Shown here in pieces: positions 23,218 through 33,954 of a DNA stretch of 64,000 bases. The notes beneath the pieces were generated by a model, which was not told the DNA's origin, searched no databases, and saw only the letters and a program-made list of their open reading frames with translations. The translations under genes were made by a program, and so were the position numbers. The DNA is from Bromus sterilis (taxonomy: Eukaryota; Streptophyta; Magnoliopsida; Poales; Poaceae), in NCBI GenBank assembly GCA_950022295.1, contig OX465600.1, forward strand, positions 314,288,031 through 314,352,030, written 5' to 3'. Position 1 is the stretch's first letter. Every line of letters begins with the position of its first letter.

Positions 23218-24093
23218 AGCAACGTCCACTATGATCATCCAGTTTGGCTGGCTAGATGCCTCTTGTTCTCTCTCTTTCTACCTCTAGTTTGGTTGGCTTC
23301 AAACTCTACTAGGATGAGTGGACTCCTTTGCTCTCATGCTCCACCCGTCCTCTTTTTCTTCCTACACATATGCTAGTACTATTTTTCCCGTCACATGATT
23401 AAAAAGGACTAAATTATTTCTGAATCCTCACAAGTCGCGAGGCATGTAAGAGCAGCTCTAGCAGATCCGTCAAAAAAGCGACCTAAAAACCCATTTTGCA
23501 GGTGTCCCACATCTGGATTTGCATTATCGCGTGTCTCTAGCGGAGCAGATGCGGCAAACCGTACTACATATTTTATGTGGTACAAGTTTGCGGCATATGT
23601 TTCGACAGATCATGTGCGGTACTGCAAATCCATACCGTAAAATATGATTTTGGCTGTATAACTTGAAATGCAGGCAGGAAATGATTTTTTAACAACATAT
23701 GTTACAACAATTGAAACAGAATTATTACAATAAAAATTGTTCCAAAAATCAAATCACATACATGAAAAATGGGAATCACATAGAGGAAAAATGAGACTCT
23801 AACTGGACATATGGAAAACTGGAAAACTAAGAATCTAATTATTCCCGTATAACTACCACTTGTGCTCAATGAGATCTTCGCGAAGCTGTTGGTGGGTGTC
23901 ACGGTGTCTATAAGTTTGTAGGTCTCAAGAAATGCAGCAATCTCATCAGAGTTTCTGGCAGGCTTCACACACCTACCAATATTGTGATGGAAAAATTCCA
24001 AGTTCAAGTCCCTCTCATTTTCAATGATCATGTTGTGTAGAATTACACAAAAATTCATAATATCCGAGAGAATTTTTTATCCCAGTAGCGAGT

Positions 24094-25147
24094 CAGGGCC
24101 GATCCATATATTTACGGGGCCCAGGGGCAAGATAACAATGAGGGGCCCTTATATGCAATATATACTAAAAAAATATGTTGTATTAATAAGCAAAGTAGAA
24201 AATCAGTACATGGTATACATATATTATTTTTGGACTCTAAGACAATACAAAATGATTATTTTATTAAACCCATAGATGAAGATAACATGATATCGAGGAA
24301 TAATATTGTTGTTTCAAGAAGATTTTCCTATGCGTCACACCTTAAGAGAGCGAAGACCATCCTTTTTGTGCAAAAATTAATAAGTTGAAAAAAAAGTTGT
24401 TGCTTCAATATTTTGTTTTGCCGTGGGATATAAAGTGAACAAGAAGATTACATATGTTTCCAGATCCTCGAGATTTGTCCCATGAATTATTGATACACTC
24501 CATATTTTTCAACTATAATCACTCAATTTTCTTCACCCTAAAATTTATGATCAGATCTTACTTTTTTTCTAACACTCTTAAAAGCAAAGTCATCGATAAT
24601 TGCATCAAATTTTATTTCATCCAACTGATCTTTGTCAATAAATTCGATACTCAGTTAAAATATTTGAAAAACAGTCTATATCTATAACAAACTAATATCT
24701 CAATTGCACGCATTGGCACATCTGCATGGGGCAAAGTTATTTGTAGCATTCTAAATTCCTTATTTCAGAAAATAGATCATCTTGACATCTAGTTCAACAT
24801 CAAATAAACCATTTTGAGAAATAATTTCTACAAACTTAACACAACTTTTGGGTAGTTCAATTTTAGAATATAATTTCAAGTCTTTCGAGCTAAGTAAAAA
24901 GCCGAATATAGTTTTGACTTTTAAGAGATGGAATTGAGCGTATAACAAAGGCGTACATGTACAAAGGAGATCCATCCCTTTTTTTACCAGCCTTATTAGG
25001 TATTTGTTTTCTAATACTACATATTAGGGTCTAAGGCATGACTGGTTTTATACAAATAATATTAAAGAACTAGTACCTGAGCCGGGGCCCTACCTTTCAG
25101 GGGCCCAGGGCAGGCGCCCCTTTTGCCCGCCTTATGGGCCGGCCCTG
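24094..25147. mobile_element. hAT element nested in the Harbinger transposase
   Basis: Left end CAGGGCCGATCCATATA, right end inverted CAGGGCCGGCCCATAAGG. Flanks agcgagt on both sides (24087-24093 and 25148-25154), a perfect 7-bp duplication; hAT normally makes 8 bp. Removing the insert plus one copy of the repeat rejoins the host transposase reading (…QGPTR then YWDKK…) as the family expects. Minus-strand remnants include DEIKFDAIIDDFAFKSVRKK (about 24620-24560), which resembles the C-terminus of zinc-finger hAT transposases. Confidence 0.8.
24540..24975 (-). pseudogene. hAT transposase C-terminal remnant
   Basis: Two minus-strand pieces: 24975-24760, ending near DVELDVKMIYFL, and a second containing DEIKFDAIIDDFAFKSVRK at about 24620-24560. 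The acidic-then-basic ending resembles the closing segment of MYM-zinc-finger hAT transposases. The dimerisation block usually found upstream is not recognisable, so the assignment leans on the element ends. Confidence 0.45.
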
Positions 25148-26743
25148 AGCGAGTAGGACCTTGAACAATGGCAAACCAAGCTTGCAGCACACTAAATCCC
25201 CTTTCAATGTCTTTTCTGCATGATTCTTGTGCTTGGGAAAAAATGGTTTGTTTCCTGCCTACTGGGTTGTTAATTATCTTGACCAATGTTATCCATGAAG
25301 GATATATATCATTGGCAATATAGTAGCGATGGTGTTATCATGACCATTTACAATATATTTGCAAGCAAGAGCTTGTCCACTTGCTAGCTGAGCAAAAATA
25401 TATGATCTACGCAATACATTCATGTCATTCAGAGGCCTCGCCAATCCAAAGAAACAATGTGAAATCAAAAAGTCATGAGAAACAACTACTTCAAGGATAC
25501 CTAGGGGTTTGTGTTGATGTCTAGTGTACTGCCCTGCCCAAGCCTTTGGGAAGTTCTTCCAGTTCCAGTGCATGCGGTCCACATTCCCAAGCATTCTCCT
25601 CTAGCTTCATTCATTGCCATTAATCTATTTGTATCCTTCTCATTGGAAGCTCTGAGGTATTTAGGCCCAAAGACACGGAATACAGTTTTTAAATTTTTTT
25701 GCATGCATTTCAGCGTGGTATCTTCACCAATGCAAAGATAATCATCGGTGCAATTAATCGGCGGGAATTCCATATGCAATCACGTGCATTGCTGCTGATA
25801 TTTTCTGGTAGACACTGAATCCAAGCAAGCCGACGGCGTTACTATGGTGAGTGAAAATCAGTAACTTTGCTCGCAAGCTTCCACAATATGAACAAAAAAA
25901 GACATTGCATTATATAAGGCGCGCTTACAGAAGAGATGAGCCAGATAGGTGGGTACCTCAGTGAAGTAGTCTTGCATGAGAATCTTGTGGCCTCGAGCAC
26001 AATTGCGCGGTATGCACAGGTGCCCCAGTTGATCCGCACCGCTTCATATTGCATTCTTGAACCCTTCCAGTGGATAAAGAAGGAGAAGGTGCTCCGCATC
26101 GTCATCGTGGAGGAGAAAATCCTCTACGTCGGAATCATCAGATTCCGACGATGATGATGAACTCCATATATCCATATGCGTATTGGGAGTCCCAATTTAA
26201 TCAAAAATCCACGTGGATGACATAAATTAGGGAAAATTCGGGAGAAAATTTACCTTTTGAGAGGGAGTCAAAGCCGACGCAAAGGCCTCCTTCTTCTTCA
26301 TCGTTGCAGCAACTTTCTTCTTCGGCACTCCCGATCGGATCTACTTTAGCGCCGCCTCATCGCCGCCGCATCCTCGAAATTAGGGCTTCCGGAGGATCTA
26401 TAGGTGGAGAAGTTGCAGATGAGTAAGGGGAAGTATCGACGATGCGTTGGACGGTTGAGGGTGGCCGCGTAAGGGACGAATCGCCTGCGATTTCAGTCTA
26501 AGGGGACGGCAAAAACACTGGTGGGCGCTGGAATTTCCATCCTGCCAACCCGCGAAAGGTATAACACTCCTCACAAAGGGTCCGGCTCCCGTAATATTTT
26601 TTGGCGTTTCAGCCGATATTTGGTACCTGTTCGGACCTCTTATTTGGCCCGGTATCGTATATCCACGGTAATTTTGCGAGCGGGGCCTTTTGGGGGATAT
26701 GTTAGAGTTGCTCTAGAAAGAGTTTTGCTGCGTCTATATGCTA

Positions 26744-26824
26744 CTCCCTTCGTTTCATAATGTAGTATCATTTTTCAAGCTAGTTTAGCTCAAAAAACGA
26801 TACTATATTATGGGACAGAGGTAG
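26744..26824. mobile_element. Stowaway MITE, 81 bp
   Basis: Left CTCCCTTCGTTTCATAATGT, right inverted CTACCTCTGTCCCATAATAT, flanked by TA on each side (26742-26743 and 26825-26826). It is a typical Mariner-derived Stowaway. The empty site is recognisable in copy D (catgctaataatc, about 27963). Confidence 0.85.
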
Positions 26825-26905
26825 TAACTTCTTTTTCAATGTTAATTTCACATAGTGATGTGGCAACATCGATATCTAGATTTTTTCCGTACAATAGTAC
26901 TAAGC

Positions 26906-27261
26906 ATGCGAGCAGAGCTGTCGGCGATTCTTTTTCTTTTTTCTAATCGTCCCTTCTCTTGCTGGCTGTTTTTCCTTAGGTGGTTTTGAAAGAGGGAACT
27001 CGGGCGAAGAGCGGGGATAGAGTAGAAGACGCCATTAATAGTAGCAGTAATAACTTTTTTCTTGAGAAAGCCATCCAAAGCATTTAGTTTTGAAGTATCC
27101 GTTAAGATCGTTTAGTAATCGAGCATAAGTCTCCAAATAATCTATGACCTCATAAAATAACCGTGTGAAACCCAACTGGCATGAAATCGACCACGCGTGC
27201 TGCTGCCGACAAGTGTAAAAGTGTACCGGATTATTTCTTGACCCGTGATAACTAAAAGCTC
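26906..27261. other. Intergenic, no gene seen
   Basis: Spacer between copies C and D of the promoter-like unit. It contains a T-rich patch (26930-26945) and no recognisable coding or repeat family. Confidence 0.45.
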
Positions 27262-27642
27262 GTTGAGGTCATCTTTGCTTTAAGACTAACTTAAGCTGGT
27301 TATTATCCATCCATCCAGCTCGTTTGTGTTGGATTTTTCCTTTCGCGCAGGAGCAGATGAGCTGCTCGCCGGAGGCCAAACAAGGTGACCACGAGAGCGA
27401 CGGCCTGTTTCTCGTCGCCCCAATATAGAACTAGAATCCCATCGTCCAGCACAACACAGAACTAGAATCCCATCATTATAAGATGCACCAACGCATAGCT
27501 AAACGAATTTATCCAAGAGGCACCATAGAATAAAGCATGAGTACGTGAGAGGGATCGGAGTCGTAGCCCGGCAGTAGGCACCGTCCGGTTCATCCGTCTA
27601 TATAGCAACGTCCAACATGATCCTCAGCTAGTTTGTTTGGCT

Positions 27643-27733
<91 letters not shown>

Positions 27734-28030
27734 GTTTACGTACGTCTTGTTCTCTCTTTCTCGCTCTTCGTTCGTTTGGTTGGCTAGAAACTCTCTACCA
27801 GGATGAGTGGACTGGTTTGCTCTCATGCTCCATCCATCCTTTCTTTTTTTTCCTACACATATGCTAGGAGCACTATTTTCCCCGTAGATGATTAACAGGA
27901 CTGAGCTATTCCTGAATCCTCTCAAGCGGTGGAAATTGTAACAAGAGTTTTTGCTACATCTACATGCTAATAATCTTACAAAGTTATGCATCTAGGATTT
28001 TTGATACAACAGTACTCAGAATGGGCCAAT
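27262..28030 (+). repeat. Copy D of the four-copy promoter-like unit
   Basis: Order of shared blocks: gtcatctttgctttaag (27268), gcaggagcagatgagctgctc, ccacgagagcgacggcc, gcagtaggcaccgtccgg (27571), CTATATAGCAACGTCC (27597), gtttggctgg, ttgttctctctttc, ggatgagtggact, tttgctctcatgctcca, cctacacatatgctag, then ctgaatcctc. A microsatellite has expanded inside. It lacks the Harbinger and Stowaway insertions of copy C, so it serves as the unoccupied reference. Confidence 0.7.
27644..27732 (+). repeat. Compound (AT)n(GT)n microsatellite
   Basis: About 24 AT units run directly into about 20 GT units. It sits between the TATA-like box and the pyrimidine-rich leader of copy D. The reading frames here (Tyr-Ile or Cys-Val repeats) are not genes. 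Length is likely variable between accessions and hard to assemble. Confidence 0.95.
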
Positions 28031-30001
28031 GAAGCTCAGGATAGTCACATGCACATTTGTTTCTTGTATTAATGCTGCTGGCTAACTCTGACTGGGCAGG
28101 CCCATGTAACCAGGGTTTTGTTTGTAGCGAGTGCTTGTTATTTCCATTTTTTTCTGTTTACATATATGTATTTTTTTCCGTTTTGTAGAAACTTATTTAT
28201 TCTAAAATGTGTTTTTTAAGTGTTGAAACATTTTTTGATAAACACATAGTGTTTTAAAAATACATGGATATTTTATTAAACTCCAATTTGCCAGAAATTC
28301 CTAATAACATGAATATTTATTGAAATAGTGAAAAAAATTAACATGTATTTTTTATTTAAATTTATTATTTTAACAAAGGAAAGATTACTCATAATTTCAA
28401 AGTTTTCTTAAAGTAAAAAACCCATAAAATACATAAAATAAAATGTTGAAAAAGATAGAAAAATTGGACCATAACCTTACAGAAAGTTCCTAAATTAGTA
28501 AAAACTGGACATGATCTTTTTTTTTGCTCAACCGGAACATTGTCTACTAGCTACCATTGGATGGGTTGTCCCTTTATGCTCATTATCTCGGTTACCTTGG
28601 GAGTTTGCTCGACATTTGTTCGCAATAAATTTCATAAACAAAAAACCATAATTCAGAGTAACGATGTTTTGAAAGTGCACATGGTTCAGTTGTAGGTGTT
28701 GCCGAAGTAAAAGTATCGATTGCAAGTAGAGCTGAGGAAATAGTCATTTGCCCCTTGTATAGGTTTATCATGAAGGGCCTGCAAGTTATCTTTAGATCCA
28801 AGCAAAGTCGATGTGATGGTTGGAATATTGCAAGTGTTTGTCAAAGCGATAACTAAAATACACAATATTTGTTAAAAAAAATAAAAAATGTAATGAAAAG
28901 GAATGATTGAAACTGCAATAAAGCTAAAGATGCTGGGGGGGGGGGGTCTAAATTTATCGCTACTATTTGTGGTAGTTATATGTGTATATATGAATTTATG
29001 GAATATGGGTTATGTGAGGGAGGATCCAATAATAAGATACGTACTGATGGCTTTGCCCTGTATCACGCACAATCACAATTACCCCTCCATAGTTGTTGTT
29101 GAAGTACGGTAACGATTAAGGTTCTCCTCATGGATGTGGAGCAAAAGCATATGAATCTCTGTTATTCCCTTATCAAATATACCGCTAAGGAGAGATGCAT
29201 CTTATGTTGTCGTTGGTACCCCTAACCCAGCTTTCCAATCGTGATAATATCCCTCATGTCCACGAAGTGCAAAATATTATGAAGTCAACGTTTGCATAAT
29301 ATATTGAAGAACATTGCCACAAACCATACCACAACTACTGTGAAGTGTCGGTCACTTTCAAGCACAATCGAGGCAACTCGGGTGGCTCCAAACCTAGCCG
29401 CTTCCGGTTTCTCTTCCCCTCTCTCTTATTCTGGCCTACCGCTGAAGGTATTGGTACTTTACTAGCAAATATGCCCATGCATTGTAACAGGAAAAAAAGT
29501 GAACGTGTCTATCAAAATATATATGAAAGTGACAGGATAGCATTACATAGTGCCATCACAAATAGCGATAGGGGAGGCCCACATCAAGGGCTATAGAAAA
29601 TGCATATTTCGCAAATTAATCAGGAAATAAACCTCAACTCTAACTTTTTTATAATCCTAAAATCTACACATCGTTAACTGTATAGCTCCACACATTTAAC
29701 TTGCCGTAACACTAATTGACCTCACAACAAAACTTATCAGACTTACATCAATGTTGGTCATCCTCGCAGTGTTCACATGATTGACTTTGTAGCGTTGTCC
29801 TTCCCAGTTGTAACACCACCAACTGTCCTTGCAACATCTACGTACTTTTCTGCATGTCAGTTCAGTTTTTCAGTAAAAACGAATAACAACAATTTGTGTT
29901 GCATTGGCGTGCCGCGTGTGTAGTGGGCACTGAGCCTTGCAGTATCGCATGTATCATTTGTAGCAGTGGCGTTCGATCAAAATTGCATGTAGAACAGCCA
30001 T
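28031..30001. other. Intergenic, no assigned gene
   Basis: AT-rich to about 28500. Two overlapping minus-strand frames at 28528-28801 could be remains of a transposable-element protein but match no motif I recognise. A G run (about 12) is at 28936. Around 29640-29880 phrases such as 'cctaaaatctacac', 'ctttgtagcgttgtcc' and 'ccttgcaacatctac' recur at 30470-30620, a decayed duplication flanking the MULE-type MITE. Confidence 0.4.
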
Positions 30002-30010
30002 TTTTTTTAA

Positions 30011-30295
30011 GAGTGAAGTGCATCATAGGTCCTCAAACTATTCCAAAGGTGTTACGTAGGTCCTCGAACTATGAAAAATGGCATCCAGGTCCTCGAAGAT
30101 CATTCGAAGTGCAATAAGTGTGTGCATATGTGATACTCAGAAATAGTTTAAGGACCTATATGACACTTCTAGAATAGTTTGAGGACCTAGATGACACACA
30201 TATTGCACTTTGAGGACCTAGATGATGAGTTTCATAGTTCAAGGACCTAAGTGACACCTTTGAAATAGTTCAAGGATCTATGATGCACTTCACTC
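30011..30295. mobile_element. Mutator-like MITE with long inverted arms, 285 bp
   Basis: Left GAGTGAAGTGCATCATAGG... pairs with the right end (inverted GAGTGAAGTGCATCATAG...). The arms stay complementary for roughly 70 bases, with 'ggtcctcgaactatgaaa' repeated inside. It is flanked by a 9-bp duplication TTTTTTTAA (30002-30010 and 30296-30304), the size typical of Mutator-type elements. The T-rich target makes the duplication a little less certain. Non-coding. Confidence 0.7.
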
Positions 30296-30304
30296 TTTTT
30301 TTAA

Positions 30305-31980
30305 TTTGATCTTTATAGTGTCTCATCTACCATTCATAGCAGCAACGTCATGCACGCTAAGAAGTAATAGAAAATATATATCAGTCGTACATAAACCATA
30401 AAATGAGTATTAACACTGATGTTAAAAAAACAGCTAGTTCTCTCTCATTTCCGAAGAAACACTTAGTTCTTCATAATCCTAAAATCTACAGTTAGTTAGC
30501 TTTACAACTTTGCACATCCACTTATGACAACACCGATAACACTCGCAATCACACGCGTTCGACTTGAAGCAACATCGATCATCCTTGCAGCGTCCATGTG
30601 GTCCTATTTGCAGCATCGTTCGTCTCACTTGTAACACCGCTGACCATACTTCAAGAGTCCGCATAGTCGATTTTAAAGTGTTGCATTGCCATACTTTCGG
30701 CTAGAAGCAACGAGCGCTCAACCCTGCAACATCGCGTCCCGCTTGCAGGAGAATTGGTTTGGCTTGTAGTGTCGTGTGTGCCACAACAACGATGCTTGAT
30801 CATAGCTTCATATAGATCAATCAAATATTTTATTTTTGAAGAAATAAAATTTGATCTCAGAAAATAAACCATAAAATAAGATCACTCATGTCCACATGCA
30901 TTCAGTATAAGAACAAACGATTTAGGGCATAACCGAAAAAATCGATGTGCTCAAGATGCTTTTATCGGAGTTATTTTCTAAATTATTAGGCATGCTCTAT
31001 TCAATTGGTAGCTGCTTATAGATCTATTATTTTATTTTTGAAGAACTGAAATTTGATTGCTGGAAATAAACCACAAAATAAGACCACTCATGCCATTAAA
31101 AAAACCCACACATAATTTTTTATCATAGTCATTTTTGTGAATGATTTTTTTCTGTCGCTCACTTGGTCCTAACCCACCTACCCATCAACAATCTTTATAT
31201 TCTCTCTGTTCTTTCTTAGATATATCTCTCTTCCATTGTCCCATAGCCTCGGTTCCTTACCTTAATTTTTTTGCTCGCTCACGCGAACGGTTGCTACTAT
31301 TGTCGCCAATCTTGCATCTTTATGCTTCTCTTCCATTGAGAGAGACACATGCATATATTTCTTTTTTTGTTGTCTCCATAGCCTCGTTCACTCATGCAAC
31401 CCATAGATTAATGTTTATTTGTTTCAAGGCAACGTATTGATTGAGAACTATGGACATATATAAATTGGTAGAAAAGATTGTAAGGAATCGTGATGGTACT
31501 AAAATGAACCGTTCCTTTTGTTTCAATCCTCATGTGAGACGACGTAACGTATAAGGAAAAATAACTTGGTACAAACATCAAACGTCAGTAACAACTCAAT
31601 TGATCATACCACATGGTGTATGTGGTCAGCACCTCCAAACAAACAAAAACCAACTCAATTGATCATCATGTGTCCTGATTTTGAGTCTCGGTGCCGCACC
31701 TATTTTTGCTTCGTAAATTGGAAAATGCACGGGCTGCGCGCGTTGCTTCAATCGCACCGTGACGTTAGTGGGTTGGGGCCCGTTCGTTTCACTGGGCAGG
31801 GTCGGTAATACCTTAGGCACGCCATGTTTTTTCTGCAATTTAAACTTAAGAGTGTGGGTTCATTACCAAAATTGTGAGGGACTATTCTGTAAAAATGTCA
31901 CGGCAGACTAAGAAAGCCACCTTCCTTTATTATTACATACAAGGACAATGCCCGTGCGTTGCAACGGGATTTTTTTTAAA
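30305..31980. other. Intergenic, decayed repeats
   Basis: Bases 30470-30760 resemble 29640-29880. Bases 30820-30890 and 31018-31095 are a direct duplication ('attttatttttgaagaa', 'aataaaccataaaataag'). No gene recognised. At about 31945 the phrase 'aatgcccgtgcgttgcaacggg', common in Triticeae repeats, opens the tandem array that follows. Confidence 0.45.
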
Positions 31981-33040
31981 TGTTATGATAAAATACCTAT
32001 GAGGTACATAATATTAACTTTATATTTACTCCATCAAGTAATTCTTGTCATGATTTTAGTTCAAATTTGAACCAAAACCATAACAAAAATTATGGGACTA
32101 AGGGAGTATATTTTAAAAAGGCGTAAACACATTTAAAATAATACAAAAATTTAATACGTGTGAACACTTTCGTGTTTTTTTGGGGTACACTTTTTCTTGA
32201 GTTAGGTACATGTAGGATACTGGAATGAATGACACAAAAAAAAATCACGAAAACATTTTTTTCTGATATTTTGAGCAATATTTATTATAAAAATGAAGAT
32301 TGTCTAAAACAACGGGAGAAAAAATTAATCTGATGAAAAAAATACCTATGATATACGTAAAATTAACTTTATATGTTTTAAAAAGGCATAAACATATTTA
32401 AAATAATACAAAATATTAAAATGTGGGAATACTTTTCATGCTTTTTTTATGGGTACACTTTTTCATGAGTTAGATACATTAAGAATTTTGGAATGAATGA
32501 GACAAAAAATTATAATCATGTGAACATTTTTATTGTTATATTTGGAGCACTATGTTTTAATAAAAATAAAGATTGTTTGAAAAAACATGAGAAAATTTGA
32601 ATCTTATGATAAAATACCAATAATGTACATAAAATCAACTTTATATGTTTTAAAAAGGCACAAAAGCATTTAAAATAATACAAAATATAAAAAATTGTGA
32701 ACACTTCTCGTGCGTTTTTTTGCGAGTACACTTTTTCGTGAGTTAGGTACATCTAGAATTTTGAAATGAATGACACGAGAAATTAAAATCATGTGAATAT
32801 TTTTTTGTTATATTTGGAGCAATATTTTTTAATAAAAATACCTTTTTTTTGAAACAACGGGATAAAGTTTTAATCTTATGATAAAATACCTATAATGTAC
32901 GTAAAATTAAGTTTATATTTTTTAAAAGTTACAACAAAATTAAACTATTTAAAAATAATAATCTTGTACCTATAATGTATGTATAATTAACTTTATATAT
33001 TTTTAAAAGGCGTAAACGTATTTAAAATCATATAAAAATT
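31981..33040. repeat. AT-rich tandem array, unit about 270-350 bp
   Basis: The block 'atgataaaatacc' ... 'taaaattaactttatat' ... 'aaaaaggc.taaac' ... 'cattt.ttcatgagttag' recurs from 31983, 32334, 32605 and 32878. Copies are clearly related but diverged. No coding content; minus-strand frames with Phe/Leu-rich translations simply follow the repeat. Confidence 0.7.
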
Positions 33041-33954
33041 TATATCCGGTTTGAATCCTGGCGCTTTTTACATTTTTTTCGAATTCACGGGGCCCATGTA
33101 TAGAGAAAGATGCCTTAGTTCGGCCCACATACATATTTCGTTTTTTTTCTTTTTTTTCTGTGCTGAAGGTGGACTGCGGGTTGATTTTCCGAAATACCAG
33201 GGGGGTTTCTGCAAATTCGCAAAAACGGACTAAGAAATGCATCTCCCTTTATTATTAGGTATAGATAGCAAACATGCCCGTGCATTGCAACAGGAGAAAA
33301 AAATGATACTCCTTTAGCCCAATAGCTACAAAACGTGGATGTAAGCAAACCATCCATGCGTAAAAATTTCCTTGCCATGCTCCACCCCATCTCGACTTTG
33401 CATCGGCATTTACGGTGGCCGCTAGCACTCACGCGCCCGTCGAGCTCGCCGCCATTCGCTTCTTAGGGACGACAATGGCGAGCCCTGCTACCGCCGACGA
33501 GCTCACCTCGCCACCGAACTTGCCCCTCCGTCATCGGATCGTTCCTGCGGAAGCTCTCCGGTCGATGCCCCGAGCACCATGGCCTCCCCAACATCACACC
33601 CCTGCTGACCTCTTCACTATAAAATCTTTTACATTTTAGGTGGTTCTAAAAATATGGGTATCCAATTTTAAGTGTGTTGTTAAAGCATTATTTTATTGTT
33701 TACCTAAGTCTTCTTTCTTTTGTACCTAAAATAGATTTAGATAGCCAAAATTTTATTCAGATATTTTAGATGCTTGTAATGCATGACCTATAGAGTGCCA
33801 TTCTTGCAAAATCAAAAGCCAGCAATGGGTAATGCAGTCCTTCTTTCACCGCTCCACACATGTCATCAATTCCGTTTAATTAGGTCACCACACATATATA
33901 AATCTTAATTAGCTAATCATGCAGGGAGGTGTGGCTGCGTACATTTTTAGGAAA
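33041..33954. other. Intergenic with a small GC-rich patch
   Basis: At about 33270 'catgcccgtgcattgcaacagg' repeats the phrase found at 31945. Bases 33400-33610 are GC-rich and hold a 74-codon plus-strand frame (MAASTHAPVELAAIRF...) that could be the N-terminal fragment of a captured gene. It has no recognisable domain and ends in AT-rich sequence. Confidence 0.35.

Larger units (their letters stand above)
23860..26350 (-). pseudogene. PIF/Harbinger DDE transposase, fragmented
   Basis: Minus-strand fragments follow the family order. N-terminus: SESDDSDVEDFLLHDDDAEH (about 26150) and QDYFTEVPTYLAHLF (about 25965). Middle: PINCTDDYLCIGEDTTLKC (25765-25700), FGPKYLRASNEKDTNRLMAMNEARG. Catalytic region in another frame: GNVDRMHWNWKNFPKAW (about 25580), LNDMNVLRRS, then QESCRKDIERGFSVLQ (about 25200), and MNFCVILHNMIIENERDLN (24058-24000) after the hAT insert. 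The D, D and E positions can be recognised, but several frameshifts and stops make it inactive. The HARBI1-like nuclease family is clear from these motifs. Confidence 0.88.
23450..26713. mobile_element. PIF/Harbinger transposon with degraded transposase
   Basis: TIRs of about 27 bases: left GAGCAGCTCTAGCAGATCC, right inverted GAGCAACTCTAACATATCC, both continuing into CAAAA. Flanks are TAA (23447-23449) and TAG (26714-26716). Copy D, which lacks the element, reads tgtaacaagag at the equivalent place, so the target was probably TAA and the right copy mutated. The transposase is on the minus strand and is interrupted by a hAT insertion. Confidence 0.85.
22940..26905 (+). repeat. Copy C of the four-copy promoter-like unit, split by a Harbinger element
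   Basis: Left part 22940-23449: gtcatctttgctttaag, gcaggagcagatgagctgctc, gcagtgaggcaccgtccgg (23148), catcaacgtcg, a TATATATAG box at about 23211, then a pyrimidine-rich leader (cttgttctctctctttct). The right part resumes at 26714 (gaaagagttttgctgcg...tatatgcta). It aligns with copy D at 27265-28025 on both sides of the insertion. No attached gene body is found. Confidence 0.7.

Noticed and set aside
27590..27991. Open frames across the microsatellite (Tyr-Ile, Cys-Val and Thr-His repeats)
   Set aside because: They are translations of a dinucleotide repeat on both strands, with no conserved flanks.
28528..28801. A possible transposable-element protein on the minus strand
   Set aside because: Two overlapping frames look protein-like in places, but I could not tie them to any family, so no gene is called.
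33415..33639. Small plus-strand gene in a GC-rich patch
   Set aside because: 74 codons without a domain, ending in AT-rich sequence; no promoter or splice support.
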